This document shows, piece by piece, positions 22,660-32,769 of a stretch of 64,000 nucleotides of DNA (its first letter is position 1; each line of letters starts with the position of its first letter). Below the pieces are notes generated by a model. It searched no databases. It was not told the DNA's origin and was given only the letters and a program-made list of their open reading frames with translations. The stretch spans positions 11,358,578 through 11,422,577 of the forward strand of contig JABACO010000004.1 of NCBI GenBank assembly GCA_013339895.1. Direction: 5' to 3'. The position numbers and the translations under genes are program-made. The DNA is from Ephydatia muelleri (taxonomy: Eukaryota; Porifera; Demospongiae; Spongillida; Spongillidae).

Positions 22660-23087
22660 CTGCTGTTGACTGCTTCAGAATTGAAGATTCCTGAAAACCT
22701 TGAGCTGTTTGAAGTAAAATAAAGAAAATCGTACTCTAACCATGCTTTTCTCGTTTACTCATCAGTGATTACTCAGGCCCTCATAATGCAAACATGCCCT
22801 CACATCTACTATATGATGGCCCCTTGACAGCTGTACATACCTGCTATTGACTGTCTCAGAATTGAAGGTTGCTGAACTGTCTGAAAACCTTGAGCTGTTT
22901 GAAGAGAAACAAGGAAAAGGGTACTCTAACTTGCTTTTCTCATCTACTCATCAGTGATTACTCGAGCCCTCATAGTGCAAACACACCCTCACATCCACTA
23001 TATAATGGCCCCTGTACGGCTGGCTGCACATACCTGCTGCTAGCTGTTTCGGAATAGAAGATTGTTGAACTGTCTGAAAACTGTGAG
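22660..23087 (-). CDS. Gene 1 exons 11-13: three tandemly duplicated microexons
   Basis: Three related exons of 54, 54 and 45 nt (23034-23087, 22841-22894, 22660-22704), spaced about 181-193 bp apart and each phase 1 to phase 1. They encode variants of QGFQTVQQPSILRQSIA. Each is preceded by TTCAAACAG and followed by GTATGT or GTATAT, and the introns between are also repeats of each other. They clearly arose by tandem duplication of a single exon with its introns. Unit 2 has no sign of them in its much shorter corresponding interval. They add a flexible linker between the second Death domain and the next large exon. Confidence 0.6.
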
Positions 23088-24454
23088 CTGTTTGAAGTGA
23101 AACAAGGAAAAGGGTGCTTTTCTCGTCTACTCAGTGGTTACTCAGGCCCTTCATATCTAATGCATATTAAAACTGACCCTCATATACAAAAAAAAACAAC
23201 AACACTACATTGTTCCACATGCATGTACTGTAAATTGACCACTGCAATGTTTGAATGACTAATACACCATACGTAATAGAATTAGTTAATTAAATGATTT
23301 TAGGTATCAATTGTACAGTGAAGAAAACAATTTGAACAGAGAACAAAAATTAAGCAATCAAAACTACAGTTGATGAATGGCATGGTTCAAATACAATAAT
23401 AATAAAATGCTTAAAATTACAGTTTCTACCCACATTTCATTGTGAATTGAAGCCAACGTATAGAACTTCAACAATTCCTTCCAACACCTTAAGCTGAAAC
23501 AATTCACCATTGAGGTAAATCAATCAAATTCCATAACCAGTTTGCGCTTAAATTATTTGAACTGACAAGTAATTGTTTTTAATAGTTTGTTCATCTTGAA
23601 TATTTGGTCACAATGATAGAGGTTATTGATGCGACGTAATACGTTACTTAATTATTTTGTATCACTTCAGATTAAATTAATTTAAATAATTAATAATTTT
23701 ACTACTGAGTTTTATTTTTTAAATGTTTCACTCATTGGATCCCATTATCAATTGAAAAGACAATGCCATTGTTATTGTGGGAATAATGTATCATGATATG
23801 ACAGCGCACTGTATATGGTCCTAAGCCCTACATGTAGCTGCTCATTTATTAAGCGGTGTATAAAAAGAGATTTAACCACGATGGGAGTAGCTTGGGAGGC
23901 ATGTTAGTAAAGGGATTATTGCACAAACTATTGCATCTGGTTTCCCATCACTCTTAAATATATTCTGAAATAATACTGTACTGAATGCACCCTCAAGATG
24001 GATCTCGTAAACCTTTATTGTACAATCCACCAACAAATTGGATGCAAACAGGAACACGGTATTGCATTATGTAAGCTAAGTACAATACATACTGTTGTGG
24101 CCCTACTGCATAGGTTGACAGATCAATCTGGATTCGGCTTTAGCGTACAGAATCACAGTTACTGATACACACGCCTCATTCCCCTACCATGCACACGTCT
24201 CATTCCCCTACCATACACTTCCTCCCCCTTTAGAACTGCAGTGGATGATGTTGAGGATACCTCTTAAGAGGCTGAGACACCTCCCATTGATCAATAGTTC
24301 TGGGTGCTGTTGATTGGGCACTTGTACAATTTCTTGTTGCCATTTACAATGTCTTGCTGAATCTTTCTCCAATCCATTTGATCTGCATTGCGTCGCCACA
24401 GTGCTCCTGTCTCTATCTGCACAATGTTAGAAAGTGGTCCCATCCTCTCCACAA

Positions 24455-25339
24455 TCACACCTGGTATCCACTTGCTCCATCCAAGAAGTTCTTTGCCAGC
24501 ACTCGGTTCCACATGCAGAACTCTTGCATTCTATATGATATAGAATGCAAGAGTTCTACATGTGGAACTGAGTGTAATATGTGCCCTTTCTTGTCCATTG
24601 CTTGTTTGGAAGTGAGCTCTCTGTTCCTGCCAGTTCTCAACAAGTCACACTGCATGTGCACATGCCTTTTCAAAATAAAGATCACATGGTGCCATATTGG
24701 TAGTGGCATGCAGTGAACTCGGTATGTCAGTAGAAAGTTGGCTAATAGATGATGCATTGCTCGTCCCTCACTTTCACCTGCCCTTATAGCTGTTTCGAAT
24801 GTTTGAACAAATCGTTCCACCAGTCCATTAGTAGAGGGGTGATAAAGGTGTGCTACGAATACATGCATATTTGATGCCATTACCTCATGAACTTGGCAAA
24901 CTCATCTGTGGTGAACTGAGGGCCATTGTCTGGAACAACTTGCTCAGGTAGTCCAAACAATTGCCGCAACACCTCTAGAGTCTTCGCCAACATTACAGTC
25001 ATCATCTCATACACCTCGGGTCACTTGGAGTGAGCATAAACCGTACCAGAATGAATGTTTTCTCCATGAAGGGACCTGCAGAGTTGATGTGTATTCTCTG
25101 CCACAGCTGAGCAGGCCCAAATCCATGCATGCAGAGGAGAAACAGGTGGTGAATTCTCAAAGCTTGACACTGTGAATACAACATAGCCACATCTTGATCG
25201 CCTGATCTAGCCCCAGCCACCACACATAGCTCCTTGCATAATTTTTTATCCGGACCATCCCTGGATACTCCTTATGCAACTCATAAAGCACCTTGTCCTG
25301 CAATCTGTTATGAACAGTCACTCTATTACCCCACATCAA
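24455..25339 (-). pseudogene. Gypsy integrase relic
   Basis: A zinc-site remnant (LHKEYPGMVRIKNYARSYVW, with WWLG) at 25,157-25,339 and a core remnant (HPSTNGLVERFVQTFETAI) at 24,455-24,880 containing the Glu region of the DDE triad. Near 24,523-24,560 an inverted repeat of about 20 bp (ATGCAAGAGTTCTA) disrupts the frame. Confidence 0.7.
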
Positions 25340-25849
25340 TACATTCCCTTGTAAGGTGAGCTCATTCCTGCGAAACCTATATGGCTTTAGATGCTCAAGA
25401 ACTACATGTATGTCAGGCCAATCTAAATGTACATACTGTCATACCTGACTCAACTCTACACTTTCCTAACTGGTCAGCAGACACCGGAAGTGCTTCCATT
25501 TGAACGATATTTAAGATATCCCCCACAGTCACAATCTCAGCTGCTCCTATTCCTTGCAAGGTAACCTAGACAGTCCATCTGCGTTTCCATTGCTTTTGTC
25601 CTCTTCAACTCAATGTGGTACTTATAGGCTGACAGCTTGATAGCCACCGCCAAAATCTAGCTGCTGCTAAATATGTTTCGGTCCCAAGATGATCGTCAGA
25701 GGTTGATTATCGGTAACCAGTGTAAAGGTCCTTCCAAATTAATAGGGATGAATTTTTTTCTCCATACAGCATCCTACTCCAGCTGGGCATAGTATTTTTC
25801 AGCACTGGATAAGGTTCTCAAGGCAAAGGCAATAGGTCGTTCTGCCCCA

Positions 25850-26637
25850 TCAGGATACACATGCGAGATCAGGGTCCAACCCCATATGATGATGCATCAG
25901 CAGCCACAGCAAGTTGATATCATAGTGAGCCAACACCATTGATGAAGCAGATTCCTGCATCGCTTTCTGGAATGCAATCTGGCAGTCAGTAAGTAGACCA
26001 AACCCACTTGACCTTCTATTGCAAAAGCCTGCCAGTAAGGTGGGCCAGGTCCTTGGATGAATTTGCCATAATAATAAGTAGACCCTAAAAGGACCGCAAC
26101 TCTTGTACATTCTGTGGCTCTGGTGCGTGAATAATGTCTTCCATCTTTGCTTAGTCGATGTAGTCCAAAGGCAATCTACTTTATGTCCTAAGTATTCCAC
26201 CGACTCCTTCAGGAACGCAAAACTTGCTTTTCTTCACTCTCAATGTGTGGGTCTTGAGCCACTCCGGCATCTCATCTAGCCTGGCCAACTGATGTTCCAG
26301 GCCCAGAATGTCATCTAATGTAGCAAATGACCCTTGGTAAACCTAAGGATAATGTCGAACATGGCAAGGTCTGAGGTGAGGGCAAAGGGAAACCTTGTAT
26401 ACTGGTACAGTCCAAGGTAAGTGTTGATGGTGACATACCGCCTTGATTCTTCATCTGAGAGCATCTTTTGATACGCCTTAGAGAGATCCAATTCAGTGAA
26501 CACCCATCCATTAGCAAACAGGTCAGGACTGGGGCTTGGGTAGTGGCTTGATCCACAGCCAGTAACGGATTCACAGTAACATTGTAGTCGCCACGCAGTC
26601 TGCCTTCATGATAGGCATAATGGGTACTATGAGTCAC
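25850..26637 (-). pseudogene. Gypsy RT/RNase H relic
   Basis: RT pieces in several frames: FTELDLSKAYQKML, YVTINTYLGLYQYTRFPFAL, then MEYLGHKVD and an RNase H-like stretch. Frameshifts break every segment, and the catalytic box is not intact in any frame. Confidence 0.7.
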
Positions 26638-27130
26638 CTCACTTCAACTTGCCTTGAGAGCGAAGGGAATTGCTCTTGGATGGTTTTGATCCCTTGTTCT
26701 TCACCTTCAACTCAGCCTTGATGTCCTGCATGGTTCCTGGTTCCTCTCTGAAAAATTCTCCATGTGCAGGAGCTGTTCCATATTGGTGCTTTATTCTATA
26801 GTCACTTGTGCACTCAATTCTAGTTTAACTGAATGCTACACAACCAATCACACACTAGAATGCTTGGACCCTAGAAGGCTTGGTCCCTGTCCTTTGACCA
26901 CAATAAGTTTTCAGCTTGTCACCACACTGGTGTCACAAGGGAGAGGGTACGAGAAGCAATAAGAACCACAGACCCAATCAATAATGCTTTGAAATGGAGA
27001 GAAGTATCTGCCAGGTGCACATACTCTGTACCTGGACCCAATTCTTTGTGGCATATAGGTAAGGTCAAGCGACAGCCACTTAACATTTTTCAAGCACGCG
27101 CATCTGTTCAGTAGTGTACGTCTTGAAGGA

Positions 27131-27445
27131 TCAGGCTGACTTTTTATTTTGTGAGCAGGGTTTTCTTTTAATTAACTGGAGGCTGCTGCTTAGGTGCCTG
27201 ACAGATACGAGGGATAGGTGGCCTGGCTTACCACAATTAAAACACACCCTGTCCTTCATACTACACTCGGTCCAGTTGTGGTATGTTCTTCTAAACCTAT
27301 GACATTGCGTTCCCTTAGTCTGGGTCACGTGGTGAACAGATACTTCGGCCTCCCTGAACTGCTGCGCGTTCTTTTCCACCGCTTCAAATCCTTCAAATGC
27401 TTTAGCAAAAGTGAGGTCTGTTTGAGACAGGAGTTGTTTCCTCAT
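27131..27445 (-). pseudogene. Gypsy Gag relic with zinc knuckle
   Basis: Encodes AFEGFEAVEKNAQQF and a CCHC-type start (VCFNCGKPGHLS) whose last Cys is lost. It is a remnant of the Gag end of the element at 24.1-28.05 kb. Confidence 0.65.
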
Positions 27446-28065
27446 GCCTTCCTTTCACAGCTAACACACTAACCTATTGCGTAGCACTTTTTCCAATGAA
27501 TCGTCGAATTTACAACAAGTCAACAGTCCAGCCCACATACACTGTACGTGAGGGATTCATCATCAGCATAGTTTGTTTCGTTAAATTGTAACCCTTCTGC
27601 AATAATCACTGGTGAAGGTTCATATGGTTCTTAAGCACTACCAGAATCTCCTGGATGTTTTGCCTCGCGGGACAGTTAGTGGTTTAGCAACCCATAGATC
27701 TTATGTCCATTAGAGCTCGGTAAAACTGGCAACTTTTTGTCCCCTGCTACATCATTCGCCACAAAATAAAGGCCCACTCATTCCAGGTACGCTGAAATAG
27801 TCTCACTGTCTGGCTGGAATTCCTGTATGTAACCTATCTGTGTCATTGCAATTTGTTGTACTTTCCATCTCTAACAACACAGAATCCCACCCGTGTTGCC
27901 AATATCTGTCGTGTCCCTGATTCATCTTTAGCATACAGAATCACAGCTACTGATACAGGTTGATACAGGTTGTACGCACGCCTCATTCCCCTACCATGCA
28001 CAAGCCTCATTCCCCACATTACACCTTCGTATGACATCATGTCTATTACTACACATATCACTCAC

Positions 28066-28461
28066 AGTCATTGTGTATTTGTGCAGCTATCTTCTCAGCC
28101 AGTGCAGGGTTCTGTCCACCAACATTACTTGCCACTGCTGTTACCAGTGTCCCCCACGAGGGTGGGCCGAACCTGTGATGATTGTAATCCTTGCGCAACC
28201 ACCTGTCCAAGATGTCAAACAAACACTGTCCTGGATCACCAGGATACGCTACCGCTACTCCTTTGATGGCAGAAGGTGCTATGCCAAGAGTTGCACCAAA
28301 CCCTTTCCAAACTCCATCAAGATCTCTTCCAACTGCAGCCCTTATATCCTGAAAGTCACATTCACCTTAATAGAGAAGGCAACATTCCAATATTAACAAA
28401 GATCAGCGCAGAATTGATGTCATACCAAGAACAGCATTGCTAATAAGACGATAATCTGCTT
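28066..28461 (-). CDS. Gene 1 exons 9-10: linker microexon and second Death domain
   Basis: Exon 9 (28426-28461) is a 36-nt phase-1 microexon (ADYRLISNAVL). A 60-nt intron separates it from exon 10 (28066-28365), which encodes FQDIRAAVGRDLDGVWKGFG, APSAIKGVAVAYPGDPGQCL, DILDRWLRKDYNHHRFGPPS and ALAEKIAAQ, a Death domain similar to exon 8. It ends in phase 1 at GTGAGT, which the next microexon fits. A gypsy element is inserted in the following intron, only about a dozen bases past the donor. Unit 2 carries both exons at 55,262-55,655. Confidence 0.78.
28083..28120. other. Shared boundary between gypsy insertion and duplicated sequence
   Basis: From about 28,054 rightward the sequence again matches unit 2 (from about 55,250), while leftward of 24,092 it matches 54,990-55,240. 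The gypsy element therefore interrupts sequence that is continuous in unit 2. Confidence 0.7.
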
Positions 28462-28837
28462 CTGAGAGAGGCAGGAAGGGGAATAAGACATGCTATTAAT
28501 GACACATGATAATAACAATGCTTGATAAATCTATTAACAATATAGAACAATTCAATTATCTGTATGTATTATATTTTATGTTCATAATTATTTCTGGACC
28601 TTCTGCAATACAGCTTGCACAGTTCAACTAACAAATCACATGGCACTTAACCCTCTGATGCATTTGAACACTCTGATCTCCCTCAGCACTATTTACATGG
28701 CACATGTAACATAATAAATACCTGAACTGTTAGCATTTGATTCAGTCTGGTCCATAGCCAATAGTGCGGAGTCGGTTAATACTATTGAAAAAACATTGTT
28801 GTGTAGGATCCCCTGTCCATGGGCAGTACCGACCTAC

Positions 28838-29156
28838 CAGGATGCATCTTTGCTATCTTCTCTGCCAGTGCAAAATTCCTCCCACCACCAGCCACAGCCC
28901 TCACCAATGTCCTCCAAGATGGTGGGCCAAATTGCTGATAGTTAAAATCCTTGCACACCCATTTATGCAGGAGATCGAATAAAGAGCCTCTAGGATTGCT
29001 AGGATTAGCTTCAGACACCCCGTTAATGACACTAGGTGTAAAACCAAGTGCAATGCCAAACTCCTTCCAGTCCCCAGTAACCACATCACAAATGGCCTTC
29101 CTGATATCCAGAAAATCATCTTCCCCTAATGCATATAGTAACGGCACACATTGGAA
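28838..29156 (-). CDS. Gene 1 exon 8: first Death domain
   Basis: 319 nt after a TCCTATCAG acceptor, ending in phase 1 before GTAGGT. Encodes about 106 residues with a Death-domain pattern: LLYALGEDDFLDIRKAICDV (helix 1), GDWKEFGIALGF (the W of helix 2), then a turn, NPSNPRGSLFDLLHKWV, FGPPSWRTLVRAV and NFALAEKIAK (helix 6). Death domains are six-helix adaptors that oligomerise with others of the fold. Unit 2 has the same exon at 56,049-56,367 with only a few changes. The long insert containing KDFNYQQFGPPSW between helices 4 and 5 is shared by all four Death exons in the window. Confidence 0.82.
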
Positions 29157-29186
29157 CTGATAGGAAAATAGTAATAGTCAACTAAC

Positions 29187-30195
29187 CAAGTTCTTTATTC
29201 TCCACATTTTCCCATTCTGAAGTAGGACAATGGCAATGTACTGTATGAATTCAAATGACAAGTCACTAACCTGTAACCACTACTTTCTGACCTAATGCAC
29301 AGTAGAGAGTATGGAAACAATATCAAAAATACAGAAATCAAAACATTCCACTAACCTTTCTTCATATGCTCCCAGTCTACATAAATAGATGCAAATAGAG
29401 GAAGTGAACATTTGGATATCCCCAAAGAAGAATACTGACCCATGATGACCATTAAGTTATTAAAATCATGCTATCAAGCATACAACTGGGCTCAACAACT
29501 GGGCTCTACAACTGGGCTCTACAACTGGGCTCTACAACTGGGCTCTACAACTGGGCTCTACAACTGGGCTCTACAACTGGGCTCTGCAACTGGGCTCTGC
29601 AACTGGGCTCTACAACTGGGCTCTACAACTGGGCTCTACAACTGGGCTCTAGGCTCTACAACTTGACTCTACAAATGGCTAGTATTGGGTGTGTGAAATC
29701 AGTAAGAAACGTAGTAATATTGTATTTCGCACAGCAGCCATAATGTTTGCAATTCGTGCTTAAACTTTTGTGATGATGATGTATGTATTTTATCCATATA
29801 TATGGCCTAAAACACTCATGTCAACATGATTTAGCATAATTATTTCAGCTTGACAAGTACGTATGTCACAGTTTGAATTGGATTTTGATATTCATGTTTA
29901 AATAGTCCATCTAAATATAGGACCATCCATATATACATGTACATAATGCCATTTCTTACCTTGCTCACAAAGTGCATCCGAATACTCTGTAACCCAAAAT
30001 TAAAATAACATCAACATACTACATGTATGTATAAACACAGAGCACAAATACATCAGCTGTGAAAAAGTTTTAGAAGGTCAGAGTTTCTGATTCTCAATTA
30101 ATGAACTGAGTGAGATGACAATTACTATGTATCAAGATCTGATTACATGTACATGTACATACCTTGGTCACTGCAATCACTATCTTGATGTAGAT
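29187..30195 (-). CDS. Gene 1 microexons 3-7 (21-33 nt each)
   Basis: Five short exons, each bounded by AG and GT and each starting and ending in phase 1: 30163-30195 (LHQDSDCSDQ), 29960-29986 (YSDALCEQ), 29356-29376 (WEHMKK), 29271-29291 (QKVVVT), 29187-29216 (WENVENKEL). Because they are symmetric, any can be skipped without breaking the frame. The last two are conserved in unit 2 (56481-56501 and 56397-56426); 30163 and 29960 fall in a stretch missing from unit 2, and the donor of 29356 is lost there. The step from 29187-29216 into the Death exon would use an intron of only 30 nt and does not keep phase, so this junction is unresolved. Confidence 0.45.
29481..29673. repeat. 13-bp minisatellite (TACAACTGGGCTC), about 13 copies
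   Basis: Near-perfect copies with CTGCAAC and CTCAAC variants. Unit 2 has the same repeat at 57,889-57,957 with about five copies. It lies in an intron of gene 1, and frames across it (LYNWALQLGSTTG) are artefacts of a unit not divisible by three. Confidence 0.95.
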
Positions 30196-30722
30196 CTGTA
30201 ATGTCAACTGATCACAGTTATACAGAAAATTAGTTTTGTTCACAAAAATAACTGCAATGCCCGCATGGAAATAATCACTGATAATCGCGATTAAATGTGG
30301 TTGTAACAATTATATGTAATATCTTGAATTAATTTTTATGACAATATCGCGATAAATCATGATTTGCACACAGGAATACATGAAATAAACAGTTCACAAA
30401 GGAGTTGCAGCATATGTTTGTACCTGTATTTCTCAATTGAATGCTGCACAGTACTATTAGAATCGCTTTACATGTATCTAACACATGAATCACAATTCAT
30501 AACTTCATGCACTATTGAAGCTAGATTGGAAATACGTTTGTGGTATAGAGAGACCTTCTTCGTTCCCCTGCCCCCAGCACTGACATGTGGGATATAATAT
30601 GAAATCAGGAGTTTCTGGTAACCTGCTATTAACCTTCAGGTCATAGATACAGGGGTAAAATGAAAACTCTATATTAAACACACTGTCTGACTGTTTTACA
30701 TGTACAAGAATTACATACTGAT

Positions 30723-30744
30723 GGGGGGGGGGGGGGGGGGGGGG
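30723..30744. repeat. Poly-G tract (22 G)
   Basis: A pure G run in the stretch that is absent from unit 2. Its length is likely to vary or be wrongly assembled. Confidence 0.95.
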
Positions 30745-30890
30745 AATATTGGAGTATTGTTAGGCCTTTAATTAAACATGAGCAAATGCATATGTGCTGA
30801 TGAAGTAATTCGCTCTATTTGCAGAAAACCAACTGGAGTGCACTACCATGGCGGTACAGATACACTGTAGCTCTTGAGGTAATAGCTAAC

Positions 30891-31221
30891 CTTGGTCGTA
30901 CACGCTCTTGTCATGTCTGCCTCCACTCTGAGGAAACTGCTGCAGCAGTGCAGCTCCAGACGCGTTATCCGACTGATTGCCATGCATGGTGGGAGGGTAC
31001 TGGGACACCATAGCCGGATGCACCTCCGAATCTGCCAAGAGTGGTGTCACGACTTTAAACACAAGCTTCCGAGGATGCGTAGCATGCGCGTACTCACTTT
31101 GAAGTGGCGTCGTATGCCCTCTTATGCGTCCTTGGCTTTCGTTACCGCACTCCTGTCCACAGCCAAACACTTCTGAGCTGCCTGCGCTGGTTGCTTCCAG
31201 ATTTGGGAATATCGCTGCCAT
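30891..31221 (-). CDS. Gene 1 exons 1-2: N-terminal polar region
   Basis: Exon 1 (31098-31221) starts at an ATG and encodes MAAIFPNLEATSAGSSEVF, then a Cys/Gly-containing stretch, ending at a GTGAGT donor in phase 1. Exon 2 (30891-31052) follows a TTTAAAG acceptor and encodes a Gln/Pro/Ser-rich segment (VHPAMVSQYPP, LLQQFPQSGG), ending DQ plus one base before GTTAGC. Both phases match. Unit 2 has the same two exons at 59,238-59,582, nearly identical apart from nine extra bases in exon 2. There is no recognised domain; it is likely disordered. No upstream in-frame coding was seen, so this ATG is taken as the start. Confidence 0.65.
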
Positions 31222-31397
31222 GGGGTGAAGACGTGGTCTCTATCTTGTAGCTACGCCAGGTTTAAACACGCGAAGCTTCGGAGTGCTTTCAGCATGCTAT
31301 TAGCTTTCATTGCTGCAAATCAGTAATGTAAAATAATTATTGATATTTAATTTTTGAAATAACTAATAATTATGACACTTTTAAGTACTTAGTCACG

Positions 31398-31506
31398 TTC
31401 CCAGACTCACTTACGTACGCATTACTTACGTAAGTGAGTCTGGGAAAGAGACTACATAACTTTGGCCTGCATCCAAAGTTATGTAGTCTCTTTCCCAGAC
31501 TCACTT
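31398..31506. repeat. Nested inverted repeats with a shared arm
   Basis: Arms 31,398-31,417 and 31,427-31,446 (TTCCCAGACTCACTTACGTA) form one hairpin. Arms 31,432-31,465 and 31,473-31,506 (AAGTGAGTCTGGGAAAGAGA and onward) form a second, perfect 34-bp hairpin. The two overlap and cannot fold at once. Probably a MITE pair or foldback remnant just upstream of gene 1. Confidence 0.9.
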
Positions 31507-32670
31507 ACTCCTGACACGATCAAGATCACTTTCTAACTGCATGCATATTTTTATATTAGCCCTTTTGCGTGTAATCGGTAACTCATTGATGACATGTAAT
31601 TGTATTATTATTGTTAGTTACAATTTATTTTTATCTTGGCCTAATAGTACGACAGCGGGACATCCTTCGGGCAGGTATGCATTAGAGGACAACTTGAGGC
31701 AGCGCAATTTGTGGTCTTGATGAAGATGGGCAGTACTACCTTTACCAGGTGAGATTATATAACAAACCTACCAAATGACTCAACAACTGGCCCTATGACC
31801 AAGTTCAAGTCGACCAAGTCCAGTTTTTCCTTGCTGGTGCCCACCTCCGCTTTAACTAAATCTATCCATGGCTCTATAGATGTGCTTAGAAGACGTGGTC
31901 GAATAGAATGTTCGAAAATATCGCGAAAGGAGTGTTCTGCTTCACTGACACATACAATATTCCATGGACGTATAGGCTAGACAAACACACAACAGATACG
32001 TCCGATTCAAGATGGCCATTTTTTATGTCTATGATTTATATACACAATTGTTTTCCACACTTTTGAATCTCTCGTGATTTAATGATCTCGTGCGTTACGG
32101 TTGTGTTATTACGGACGTAGCGGAGGTGATTTTCAAAAGGGTTCGATTCAGACCGTATATATGGGGTCTGAATCACCTGGATTATTATAACCATTGATAG
32201 TTACAAGTAATTTGAACTAACAAACGATACACGGCTGGTTTTCACCTCTGAACGGCTAGTGTTAAGTGCACATTGTCGTATAAGGGACATGCAGTACGCG
32301 GCGCTCTGCAGTAAAGATGGAAAAGTTTGGAGCGTGATTATGCAAGTCCTTAGTATCGGTCTGGCTCAAATTATATCACTTGCACAAAATGTTCACATAA
32401 AAAAAAAAAAACGATTCGAATCACAGGGTACAGGAAAACGTAAAAAAGATAATGATGATGATGTCAGATGATGATGAAATCAATGTGGCTTAAATAAGGC
32501 TGACCAGAAGGGAACAAAGGTTACAAAACAAGAGTTTCAGGCAACATTTCGATCCCATGACCAAAAGTTGGGTAGTCATATGTCATGTCCTCCTGCATCA
32601 CAGTATCCCATTTCTCTTCATCCATATCTGAGTAGTACAGCCCTACCCATCGGCGATACTCAGCATGAGT
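31507..32670. other. Spacer between unit 1 and the LINE
   Basis: No gene recognised. A short inverted repeat (GATTCAGACC / GGTCTGAATC) lies at about 32,143-32,175. Small open stretches lack domains or splice pairs. Confidence 0.4.
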
Positions 32671-32769
32671 TATAATAATAATAATAATAATGATTTATGT
32701 GCGCATACATGTATATTACACAATGGCAAGTAATGGCATAAATGAATATGCACTAATATACTGCCGGTC

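Larger units (their letters stand above)
24093..28053 (-). mobile_element. Degraded Ty3/gypsy retrotransposon in an intron of gene 1
   Basis: Diverged terminal repeats (about 24,093-24,217 and 27,894-28,053) share a TTTAGC, TACAGAATCACAG core and CGCCTCATTCCCCTACCATG. A polypurine tract (AAAGGGGGAGGAAG, minus strand) abuts the left LTR. Gag and Pol remain only as scattered frames. Unit 2 lacks the element at the same intron position, so insertion followed the duplication. CATAC/CATAT flank it, a possible imperfect target duplication; the outer edge of the right LTR is uncertain by some tens of bases. Confidence 0.8.
11064..31221 (-). other. Gene 1: Death-domain / TRAF / MATH multidomain gene (20-exon model)
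   Basis: Exons, 5' to 3': 31098-31221, 30891-31052, 30163-30195, 29960-29986, 29356-29376, 29271-29291, 29187-29216, 28838-29156, 28426-28461, 28066-28365, 23034-23087, 22841-22894, 22660-22704, 20924-21798, 20077-20155, 19936-20010, 13584-14248, 13464-13515, 11244-13061, 11064-11128. Junction phases agree except one (29187-29216 into 28838-29156). The total is about 4.85 kb of coding sequence. No signal peptide or membrane segment is seen, so a cytoplasmic protein is likely. Death domains usually bind other Death domains; TRAF/MATH modules bind receptors and ubiquitin-pathway partners. A signalling role is inference. The exon chain could also be two genes; only RNA would decide. Confidence 0.6.
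10767..31372. repeat. Segmental duplication, unit 1
   Basis: Collinear and in the same orientation as 41,218-59,724. The left match begins at TGTTGCATTTCATATC in both, and the right match fades just after GCTTTCATT...GTAAAATAATTA. Matching pieces include the gene's 3' flank, all major exons, many introns, the 13-bp minisatellite and the region upstream of exon 1. Differences are mainly transposon insertions and one indel of about 1.1 kb at 29,695-30,835. Confidence 0.9.

Noticed and set aside
28031-28396. Plus-strand protein over the second Death exon (also 55,251-55,637)
   Set aside because: The minus strand encodes a Death domain with matching splice sites in both units; the plus frame is its shadow.
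29442-29743. Open frames of GSTTGLYNWALQL repeats
   Set aside because: A 13-bp tandem repeat stays open in all frames; it is intronic in both genes.
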